The position numbers were made by a program, and so were the translations under genes. Shown here piece by piece: positions 34,229 to 39,992 of a stretch of DNA of 64,000 bases. The DNA is from Liquorilactobacillus cacaonum DSM 21116 (GTDB taxonomy: Bacteria > Bacillota > Bacilli > Lactobacillales > Lactobacillaceae), in NCBI RefSeq assembly GCF_001436735.1, contig NZ_AYZE01000010.1:576-64575 (forward strand), read 5' to 3'. Every line of letters begins with the position of its first letter. The stretch's first letter is position 1. The notes under the pieces were generated by a model. It searched no databases. It was given only the letters and a program-made list of their open reading frames with translations, and had not been told where the DNA came from.

Positions 34229-34254
34229 TTCACGTAGTATACACGTTAATAGTA
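34229..34254 (+). promoter_or_regulatory. Late-region element copy 4
   Basis: TCACGT-N7-ACGTTAATAGTA, intergenic, placed between a terminator and the tail-tip/lysis genes, which is where a new promoter is needed. Confidence 0.74.
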
Positions 34255-34281
34255 GTAGAGACAAGAAAAGGAGAGAAATAA

Positions 34282-34416
34282 ATGCAAATAGAGATTCAGG
34301 TGTTAATTGATAAATTTTCACAGAAATTAGCTCAGGCGGAGGCTAAAAATGTACTTTTAGAAGCTCAAGTAGAAGCTTTGCAAGCTGAAAAAGAAGACAA
34401 AGGAGAAGATAAATAA
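34282..34416 (+). CDS. Small coiled-coil phage protein
   Basis: 44 aa, a single amphipathic helix (IDKFSQKLAQAEAKNVLLEA, then QVEALQAEKED). It starts after AAAAGGAGAG and its TAATG overlaps the next gene start. It is the first gene after late element copy 4. Similar tiny coiled-coil proteins occur between fibre and holin genes in lactobacillus phages. Role unknown. Confidence 0.6.
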   Translation: MQIEIQVLIDKFSQKLAQAEAKNVLLEAQVEALQAEKEDKGEDK

Positions 34417-34658
34417 TGGAATTAAATGTAACTAAAATATCATATGATTTAGATTCAAATTCAGCAACTACAGATATCCCCGTAGAGTTAGGTGGGAATG
34501 ATTCAACAACAGGTCAATATGTTTCAGCAAGATTAATCATTAAAGCTGAGGATTTAGATACAGGGAAGACATTAGATGACTTAACCAAGGCTGATATCGT
34601 AACCATTGCTAAAGCTAAGTTAGTTAAAGAGGTTACACCATCTACAACAACAGCTTAA
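34416..34658 (+). CDS. Small beta-rich phage protein near tail tip genes
   Basis: 80 aa. LNVTKISYDLDSNSATTDIPVEL and YVSARLIIKAEDL suggest a beta-sandwich; the C-terminus is Thr-rich. It is coupled by TAATG to the coiled-coil gene upstream. It is probably a virion accessory or structural protein. Not recognised further. Confidence 0.6.
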   Translation: MELNVTKISYDLDSNSATTDIPVELGGNDSTTGQYVSARLIIKAEDLDTGKTLDDLTKADIVTIAKAKLVKEVTPSTTTA

Positions 34659-34672
34659 GGAGAGTGATTTAA

Positions 34673-35146
34673 ATGGCAAATTTTAATAATCCTCCAGTAC
34701 TGGATTTAAAATACGAACCGGATAATATAGCGGGAGCTGAAAGCTACAAGCAGAAAAATGACAATATCTATTTATTAAGAAATTATGGGACATCAATAGG
34801 CACATGGGTCGCTGGAGTCTTAGATGGTTTCCAATTACAGTTTGACACGATGATTCAGAACGCTCAGGCAGTAGATGAAGTTGTAGATGCAAGAATTGAT
34901 GTTAATAAAACAGTATTTCCAACTCTTAAAGCTAGATTAGATGATCAGCAAGAGAAATCTGCAACAGTTGTTCAAACTGGTAACTATTCGGACGCGGTAT
35001 GTGACTTAGTAATAACAGATCTAGAAGCTGATAGTCCAACGAACACAGCAAATTTAAGTTATGACTTAATATCAGTTGTTGATGATCCTCCTGCTTCTGC
35101 ACATGGTTATGCAGCATGTAAGTCGGCGTCGATAACAATAGATTAA
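34673..35146 (+). CDS. Hypothetical tail-tip protein
   Basis: 157 aa. The helical N-terminal half contains YLLRNYGTSIGTWVAGVLDG and the coiled-coil-like MIQNAQAVDEVVDARIDVNK. The C-terminal half is Asp/Ser-rich. The VVDARIDVNKT pattern is reminiscent of BppU/tail-fibre linkers that precede receptor-binding modules. The ribosome binding site is AAGGAGAG. Likely a baseplate component, from position. Confidence 0.58.
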   Translation: MANFNNPPVLDLKYEPDNIAGAESYKQKNDNIYLLRNYGTSIGTWVAGVLDGFQLQFDTMIQNAQAVDEVVDARIDVNKTVFPTLKARLDDQQEKSATVVQTGNYSDAVCDLVITDLEADSPTNTANLSYDLISVVDDPPASAHGYAACKSASITID

Positions 35147-35157
35147 GAGGTGAGATT

Positions 35158-35316
35158 ATGAACCCAGAGAGCAAATTAACCATTACAGATAGTGATGGCG
35201 ATGTTGTCCAAACATTCCCTGAAACTGACATGTACTCAGTGATCGGATTGTTGGATGAACTTGCAACTATAAAGAAAGATATTGAAAAATTGAAAACAAA
35301 AACGGGGGTTAAATAA
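35158..35316 (+). CDS. Small phage protein between tail-tip genes
   Basis: 52 aa, MNPESKLTITDSDGDVVQTF with a C-terminal helix LDELATIKKDIEKLK. AGAGGTGAG precedes the ATG. Its stop overlaps the next ATG (TAATG). Function unknown. It shares the short, coupled style of its neighbours. Confidence 0.6.
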   Translation: MNPESKLTITDSDGDVVQTFPETDMYSVIGLLDELATIKKDIEKLKTKTGVK

Positions 35317-35798
35317 TGGCAAATATCGCAAATGTGAAAGACAAAAATAAAAATATTATCTATCCATATACTGATTGGTCTGCAGTTCAAAATAAGCCCA
35401 CAAATTTGGCAACAACAGATGATTTACCAACTTTAGGAGAGTGGACTACTTCGGGTATTACGTTTAGTAATGGTGGATATCCATGGGCTGGTACTTCAAC
35501 AGGTGGTTCAGACGACCACAATTGTGCTTATAGAATTGCGGACTACGGAAGTTTTAAACATGTTGAGGTGCGCTGCGTGTTTGGTGCTACATCAGCATTT
35601 TCTGCTACAACAAAAGTAATCAATTTGCCTTCAACAATAACTCCAGATTGGGATTTAAATAGTTGGTTTCCAACAAGTGATAGTAATGCAACAGTACAGT
35701 TTTCTGCAAATTCTATCAGCTTATGTCCTAAGGCGGGCGCTTCCACATCAGCCAATTATATGTATTCACTGATGCTTGAATATTACACAACAGCTTAA
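35316..35798 (+). CDS. Putative minor tail/receptor-contact protein
   Basis: 160 aa. The N-terminal segment NVKDKNKNIIYPYTDWSAVQNKP resembles the short linker that starts lactobacillus tail fibre head domains. The remainder is Thr/Ser/Asn-rich with strands VEVRCVFGATSAF and NATVQFSANSISL, consistent with a beta-sandwich contact domain. It lies between tail-tip and lysis genes. Receptor binding is inferred from position. Confidence 0.58.
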   Translation: MANIANVKDKNKNIIYPYTDWSAVQNKPTNLATTDDLPTLGEWTTSGITFSNGGYPWAGTSTGGSDDHNCAYRIADYGSFKHVEVRCVFGATSAFSATTKVINLPSTITPDWDLNSWFPTSDSNATVQFSANSISLCPKAGASTSANYMYSLMLEYYTTA

Positions 35799-35816
35799 AC
35801 TAGGAGTGTTTAATGA

Positions 35817-36065
35817 ATGGATAACAGAGATGGAATTAACGTAACTGAGACTCTAATGGACATAAAGGAGAGATTAGCACGTATTGAGAGTAATACTTCA
35901 GGATTAAACAATACAGATGCAAAGGCTGATAAAGCTCTAGCTAAAAGTGTTGAAAATGAGCACGATATAGCTAAACTAACTAGTCTCTTATATTGGCTTT
36001 ATGGGCTTTTTATTGGCACAGGAATAATTGGAATAGGTGTATATATCATAGAAAAGTTTTTATAG
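35817..36065 (+). CDS. XhlA-type hemolysin/holin-associated protein
   Basis: 82 aa with an N-terminal coiled coil (MDIKERLARIESNTSGLNN) and a C-terminal membrane helix (LLYWLYGLFIGTGIIGIGVY). This layout matches the XhlA family, membrane-associated partners of phage holin and endolysin. It directly precedes the holin. Confidence 0.85.
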   Translation: MDNRDGINVTETLMDIKERLARIESNTSGLNNTDAKADKALAKSVENEHDIAKLTSLLYWLYGLFIGTGIIGIGVYIIEKFL

Positions 36066-36076
36066 GAGGAAAAATA

Positions 36077-36445
36077 ATGCAAAGTTTAAAAAAGATGTTA
36101 GCTGCAAATGTTAATAAACCATCATTTTGGATTCAAGTGGGTTCAATGTTAATTGTGCTTTTCGTGTTGATTGCAAAATATGGGTTCCATGTGATTTTTA
36201 GCCAATCAGATGTGATCATTATTGGACTTTTACTGAGTTCTGTACTTGGTTTCATTGGTAGCTTTACTGGAAACAAAGCTCTAACTGAGGCATCAAAATC
36301 AGTTGATACGAGCGGAATAGAGAAGAAGATTGATGAAATTAGCGCAGTAGTAGACAAACTGAAAGGAAATAAAAGTGACTCAAAAGCTAATTCATTAGGT
36401 ATTATTCTTGATGAAGATGGAAACATTGTTGGAACAAAAAAATAG
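36077..36445 (+). CDS. Phage holin
   Basis: 122 aa with two hydrophobic helices (WIQVGSMLIVLFVLIAKYGF and VIIIGLLLSSVLGFIGSF) and a charged C-terminal coiled coil, the usual topology of class II lactobacillus phage holins. The ATG at 36077 has TAGGAGGA upstream. It is flanked by XhlA and endolysin genes. It would collapse the membrane potential and so time lysis. Confidence 0.85.
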   Translation: MQSLKKMLAANVNKPSFWIQVGSMLIVLFVLIAKYGFHVIFSQSDVIIIGLLLSSVLGFIGSFTGNKALTEASKSVDTSGIEKKIDEISAVVDKLKGNKSDSKANSLGIILDEDGNIVGTKK

Positions 36446-36454
36446 GAGGTAACT

Positions 36455-37510
36455 ATGAAACTCAAAAATAAAATACTGTTAGGAGTAATTTCACTGATTG
36501 CTCCTTTTTTTATTGCATTAAATGCTAATGCTGCCCGAACAGATATGGTTGATGTATCATCTAACAATCCAATGCTTTCACAATCTGATCTGGTAAACAT
36601 GAGAAATAACTATGGTGTTAAGGCTGTTACAGTCAAGACTTCGGAGGGTAGCACATATGCTTGGAGTGGTGCTAAAGATGCAATTCAAAATGCGACTAAT
36701 GCAGGTTTATATACAAACGGGTACCATTTTGCAAGGTTTGGTACTTTGGCTAAAGCACAATCAGAAGCTAATTGGGCGGTTCAGAATGCTAAAGCTGATG
36801 GTTTGGGCGTTGGTTCTGTATTAGTTGTTGATGTTGAAGCTAGTATATTCAAGCAGAACTCAATAGCAGTCAATGATGCCAATATTGCAGCATTTAACGC
36901 AATCGTGCAAGCAGCTGGGTATCGCACTGATATTTATGCCTCTGCTAGCTGGCTTGGCGTTTATCTAACCGTACCTGCTGGAAGTGGTTGGATTGCAGCA
37001 TATCCAAATACTGTGACGACAGATAGATATACAAATTACAACGGATGGCAATTTAGTTCTAAAGTACAGCTTAGTGGTATAAGCGGTCATTTCGATATGA
37101 CGCAGCTCTATACTAATTACTACACTGCTGGTACCGATAAGAACGCTGTGATTAGTGATTCAGCCACAACTAACGTTACTAAAGTTACCAAGAAAACGAC
37201 TAAGACAGGCGTTGCAGTAGACGGAGTATGGATTGTTAATAATTCGAGGGCATCAACTGAGACTACATTAGCACTCCAAAAAATCTACAACATGAAGTGG
37301 CAAGACGGTAGAATCAGTAAGCCATCTGCTTTGATAAAGATACTCCAAAAGCATTTAGGTGTGACGCAAGACGGATACATGGGGCCAAAGACAATTAAAT
37401 CCATGCAGAAGAAACTTGGCACACCTGTTGATGGTAAAATTTCAAGTGGATATTCTAATATGGTTGCTGCTATGCAGAAGAAGTTAAATGCAGGTACTAA
37501 ACCATTTTAA
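36455..37510 (+). CDS. GH25 endolysin with Sec signal peptide
   Basis: 351 aa. Residues 1-27 form a cleavable signal (KLKNK, hydrophobic core, cleavage after ANA). Residues 28-220 are a GH25 muramidase (MVDVSSNNP, YGVKAVTVKTSEG, catalytic DVEAS). The C-terminal 100 residues hold a wall-binding-type region with LIKILQKHLGVTQDGYMGPKT, split here, which resembles a peptidoglycan-binding fold. The protein would be exported by the host Sec system and held inactive until the holin acts. The ribosome binding site is AGGAGG. Confidence 0.93.
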   Translation: MKLKNKILLGVISLIAPFFIALNANAARTDMVDVSSNNPMLSQSDLVNMRNNYGVKAVTVKTSEGSTYAWSGAKDAIQNATNAGLYTNGYHFARFGTLAKAQSEANWAVQNAKADGLGVGSVLVVDVEASIFKQNSIAVNDANIAAFNAIVQAAGYRTDIYASASWLGVYLTVPAGSGWIAAYPNTVTTDRYTNYNGWQFSSKVQLSGISGHFDMTQLYTNYYTAGTDKNAVISDSATTNVTKVTKKTTKTGVAVDGVWIVNNSRASTETTLALQKIYNMKWQDGRISKPSALIKILQKHLGVTQDGYMGPKTIKSMQKKLGTPVDGKISSGYSNMVAAMQKKLNAGTKPF

Positions 37511-37546
37511 TGTTACAATGTCGAAAGGCACAGATATAAAATATCT

Positions 37547-37582
37547 AAGCCCACTTCCTTAATTGGAGGTGGGCTTATTTTT
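37547..37582 (+). terminator. Terminator of the lysis module
   Basis: AAGCCCACTTCC/GGAGGTGGGCTT, 12 bp with a 6-nt loop, then TATTTTTG. It closes the late transcript. Confidence 0.93.
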
Positions 37583-37686
37583 GTATAGATGAACTTTATG
37601 AGTTATACTATGTATCGTAGTAGTAATTATTCCCCTTTATAATTAGATATTCCACAAATTCGTTGTTACATATTACTGCTATAATT

Positions 37687-37716
37687 CCTACCTCTAATCG
37701 GGGTAGGCTTTTTTCA
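37687..37716 (+). terminator. Second terminator downstream of lysis genes
   Basis: CCTACC/GGTAGG hairpin, then CTTTTTTC. The tract between the two terminators (37583-37686) has no gene I can see. Together they insulate the downstream accessory cassette. Confidence 0.7.
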
Positions 37717-37782
37717 CTATTTTACTCAACAAAAGTACAATAACAACTAATTGATTAATTCTCTTATTTTCTTTCTTTATAA

Positions 37783-37810
37783 TTGATGTTTTGAACTATT
37801 GGAGTATAAT
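37783..37810 (+). promoter_or_regulatory. Promoter of the toxin-antitoxin-chaperone cassette
   Basis: TTGATG (37783-37788) and TATAAT (37805-37810), 16-bp spacing. It is independent of phage regulation. Confidence 0.7.
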
Positions 37811-37849
37811 ACTGTTAGTTTAGTATTTCATTTCAAAAGGGTGAAAAAG

Positions 37850-38383
37850 ATGGGGTTTGAGTATTATATGCCGGCATATCATGTTAATTCACCAGAAACA
37901 ATACAAAAAATTCTTGATTCTTTTACAAACGGGGTAGGAGAATTGTATACAACCATAGAAGATGGGTATTGGGCTGGTAATGGTATGTATTTTTGGGACA
38001 ACACTGGTAATGCTGATTATTGGGTTAGGCAACGGAAGCATAAAGGGCTAAGTTCGAAAGTTATGGGGACGAGTTTGTTAATTGATGAAGATTCTATTTT
38101 GGATTTGACTAATGAAAATGTGCTCAATTCTTTTGAACGCTTATGGCCAATGGTAGCTGAAAAATTGGGAGTAGATCAGGAATGTAGTCCAGGGAAAAAG
38201 GTTAATTCTATTTGTGAAGTATTTGAGAAAATAAAAATTGTAAAGTTATGTGGTTATTATCCTAAAAAAAAGGAGCATCCTTTTTTTGATAATAGTAGTA
38301 CACCACAAATGACGATAAAAGCAAGAATAATTTTTTGTGTAAAAGATATTGATAGACTTAGTGGTGCAACTAATATAGAATAG
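37850..38383 (+). CDS. Putative ADP-ribosyltransferase-like toxin of a TAC cassette (CmdT-like)
   Basis: 177 aa. I do not recognise a named family with certainty, but the order of motifs fits an ART fold: a strand with Tyr-His near the start (PAYHV, Y10-H11), a helix (ETIQKIL), then GNGMYFWDNTGNADYW (residues 44-58), like the GxGxYFxxxxxxAxxW segment of DUF3990-type ARTs, a core strand GTSLLIDEDSILDLT, and a C-terminal TPQMTIKARIIFCVKD whose Gln lies where ARTs carry Q/E. The ATG at 37850 follows AAGGGTG. It is the first of three co-directional genes ending with a SecB-like chaperone, the order toxin-antitoxin-chaperone. The predicted target is RNA or protein ADP-ribosylation upon infection. 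Confidence 0.6.
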   Translation: MGFEYYMPAYHVNSPETIQKILDSFTNGVGELYTTIEDGYWAGNGMYFWDNTGNADYWVRQRKHKGLSSKVMGTSLLIDEDSILDLTNENVLNSFERLWPMVAEKLGVDQECSPGKKVNSICEVFEKIKIVKLCGYYPKKKEHPFFDNSSTPQMTIKARIIFCVKDIDRLSGATNIE

Positions 38384-38402
38384 TATTAAGGGGTTGAGTG
38401 AT

Positions 38403-38672
38403 ATGGAAGCAATTGAATTTGAAAAAGGCTTGCTTGACGCGTTGAATAAACTTGATGATAACGATGTAAAACGAATTCGAGAAAAAATTGGTGTTAACAG
38501 TGATTATGAGATAGACGAGGATGGTTTTACTCATTTGGTTGTTAAAAGTAAGAGCTTTGTAGAGGCGAATGATGTGGATATGTATAAAGAATCAGCACCT
38601 GAAATAAAGTTAGAAAATAAAAACAATCTTGTTGACGCAGTTGAGAATAATGACTACCAATTGGCGGCATAA
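38403..38672 (+). CDS. Putative antitoxin of the TAC cassette (CmdA-like position)
   Basis: 89 aa, strongly acidic. The N-terminal part is helical (FEKGLLDALNKLDDNDVKRI) and the middle is a likely strand pair (FTHLVVKSKSFVEAND). The tail, NNLVDAVENNDYQLAA, is apparently unstructured. In chaperone-controlled toxin-antitoxin systems the antitoxin carries a C-terminal chaperone-addiction sequence; this tail is the candidate. The ATG at 38403 lies 9 nt behind GGGG; the TTG at 38394 overlaps that site. It is placed 19 nt after the toxin and 18 nt before the chaperone. The assignment is by context, not by recognised homology. Confidence 0.55.
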   Translation: MEAIEFEKGLLDALNKLDDNDVKRIREKIGVNSDYEIDEDGFTHLVVKSKSFVEANDVDMYKESAPEIKLENKNNLVDAVENNDYQLAA

Positions 38673-38690
38673 TAATAGGGTGATTTAGAG

Positions 38691-39128
38691 ATGGAAGCAA
38701 AGAAAAGTGGGTTCAAATTTAGTAATCCTAAACTAGTGGAGTTAGAATATAGGACACTTGAGAATGAAACTTCAAATTATGATAAATTTGAAAAAATAGA
38801 AACAGAAACAAAAGTTTCTAGGCCAACTGAAAAAGAGAATGTGCAAAACGCTCATAGTAATAGAGCAGTAGTTGCTTTAACAGTAAAAATGGGGGACGAG
38901 GAAGAAAAAAAATATCCTTTCCATTTTTTAATAACAATGAAGGCCAATTTCTTTTGGGAAGAAAACTTTAGTGAGAAAATAATAGATAACTTGCTTAAGA
39001 TAAATGCTCCAGCGTTACTATTTTCGTATATCAGGCCGATTATAGCTGAAATGACAGGCTATGGTTTTGAAACTCTCCATTTACCATTTATAGATTTTTC
39101 GAAATTAAAGAATGAAGATACAAAATAA
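38691..39128 (+). CDS. SecB-like chaperone of the TAC cassette (CmdC-like)
   Basis: 145 aa. The C-terminal half aligns with SecB: strands VVALTVKMGD and YPFHFLITMKANFFW, then NAPALLFSYIRPIIAEMTGY and FETLHLPFIDF, matching E. coli CPNILFPYARECITSMV and FPQLNLAPVNF. SecB is generally absent from Gram-positive secretion pathways, so a SecB-like gene in a prophage of this host points to a toxin-antitoxin-chaperone system in which the chaperone protects the antitoxin. It is the last gene of the cassette, with a terminator directly after it. The ribosome binding site is AGGGTGAT. Confidence 0.8.
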   Translation: MEAKKSGFKFSNPKLVELEYRTLENETSNYDKFEKIETETKVSRPTEKENVQNAHSNRAVVALTVKMGDEEEKKYPFHFLITMKANFFWEENFSEKIIDNLLKINAPALLFSYIRPIIAEMTGYGFETLHLPFIDFSKLKNEDTK

Positions 39129-39137
39129 TTTTTTCAA

Positions 39138-39170
39138 TGAACTGTTAATTTATTAACGGTTCATTTTTTG
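39138..39170 (+). terminator. Terminator of the TAC cassette
   Basis: TGAACTGTTAAT/ATTAACGGTTCA stem, then TTTTTTG. Confidence 0.85.
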
Positions 39171-39199
39171 TTTACAATCCGAACATGAGTTCATATAAT
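39171..39199 (+). promoter_or_regulatory. SOS-type promoter with LexA/DinR box
   Basis: -35 TTTACA (39171-39176) and -10 TATAAT (39194-39199), 17-bp spacing. The spacer holds CGAACATGAGTTC (39180-39192), matching the Gram-positive LexA/DinR core GAAC-N4-GTTC. LexA bound there would block the promoter until DNA damage. Confidence 0.75.
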
Positions 39200-39216
39200 C
39201 TTTACGAGGTGATTAT

Positions 39217-39531
39217 ATGCTTAGCGCTAAAAAGCAAGCCGACATAATAAATGAACGTGCAGAAAAATATTTCATTCCCAATATTCGCGCTAGATATCAG
39301 ATAAATATTGTAAATGACAGATTTGATAAGTGCTACAACTTTTTCTTCTTGAAGGGTAAACCTAATAATTTCACTAGATCGCTGCCCTTAAGAACATTGC
39401 AAGGTGAAGAGTATGATATTGAACACCTTGAAGCTATCTATCGCGAACTAAAAAAGCAGACAAACTTTACAATCAAGTTCATCTGCTTTAACGGTCAAAG
39501 GTGGCATAGTAATGATAGAGAAATAGGATAA
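39217..39531 (+). CDS. Unknown prophage protein under a LexA-type promoter
   Basis: 104 aa, no recognised domain. It has a basic, helical N-terminus (KKQADIINERAEKYFIPNI), a middle with aromatic residues (CYNFFFLKGKPNNF), and C-terminal strands TIKFICFNGQRWHS. AGGTGAT precedes the ATG. The LexA box in its promoter implies induction together with prophage induction, and its position 95 bp from attR suggests a role in excision, antirepression or a damage response of the phage. It is not a typical excisionase. Function cannot be read from sequence. Confidence 0.65.
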   Translation: MLSAKKQADIINERAEKYFIPNIRARYQINIVNDRFDKCYNFFFLKGKPNNFTRSLPLRTLQGEEYDIEHLEAIYRELKKQTNFTIKFICFNGQRWHSNDREIG

Positions 39532-39571
39532 TATAATAGTAGATTCTAGAAAAATATGACAACATTGTTTA

Positions 39572-39590
39572 GTTGCAATTTAGTTGCAAT
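39572..39590. promoter_or_regulatory. Candidate integrase arm-type sites, right arm
   Basis: GTTGCAAT starts at 39572 and 39583, 11 bp apart, the same octamer and spacing as at 655/666 beside attL. They lie 36 bp before the attR core. Confidence 0.58.
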
Positions 39591-39625
39591 GAATAGTACA
39601 AACAGTTGATATTGCAGCAATTAAA

Positions 39626-39651
39626 ACCCCGATCACCGGTATTTTTGGTAA
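39626..39651. other. attR core, right prophage junction
   Basis: 26 bp identical to 549-574. It carries the original 3' tail of tRNA-Leu. Host sequence begins after it. Confidence 0.93.
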
Positions 39652-39665
39652 AACTACTAGCAGGA

Positions 39666-39700
39666 AGGTCTCAATGATTTAGGATTGAGGCTTTTTTGTT
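39666..39700 (+). terminator. Original host terminator of the tRNA operon
   Basis: AGGTCTCAAT/ATTGAGGCTT stem then TTTTTTG, now cut off from the tRNA cluster by the prophage. Its arms resemble the phage-borne terminator at 592-628. Confidence 0.82.
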
Positions 39701-39867
39701 GTTTAGGAAAACTTTAGCGTAAAACTAAATAGATATTCCAATGTTCCGAAAAGATTCGTTTGATTATGCCAATCTAATTACTAGATCTATCAAAAGGGTT
39801 ATTTGAATTTTTCGTTCTCTATAATATAATATTATTTTGTTTGATTTTAATAATTAGAGTAAGAGAT

Positions 39868-39903
39868 AATTTTCTTTGAATTACTAGCAATTCAAAGAAA
39901 ATT
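39868..39903. repeat. Perfect 15-bp inverted repeat upstream of amtB
   Basis: AATTTTCTTTGAATT (39868-39882) and its exact reverse complement (39889-39903) separated by ACTAGC. No T-tract follows on either strand, so an operator or RNA hairpin is more likely than a terminator. The rest of the 341-nt gap 39652-39992 holds the tRNA terminator and the amtB promoter. Confidence 0.6.
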
Positions 39904-39954
39904 CTTAATATTCAAATGGTTTTAATTTTTATATAGACAATTAATAATACTCAA

Positions 39955-39971
39955 TGTTATAATTTGTGACA
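39955..39971. promoter_or_regulatory. GlnR box over the amtB promoter
   Basis: TGTTATAATTTGTGACA matches the GlnR/TnrA consensus TGTnA-N7-TnACA exactly. It overlaps the likely -10 TATAAT (39958-39963), which implies repression when nitrogen is plentiful. Confidence 0.85.
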
Positions 39972-39992
39972 TTAAATAGGGGGGTTTTGCTA

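Noticed and set aside
37583..37686. Small RNA between the two post-lysis terminators
   Set aside because: A TATAAT-like box exists, but no -35 at proper spacing and no room for a transcript before the second hairpin.
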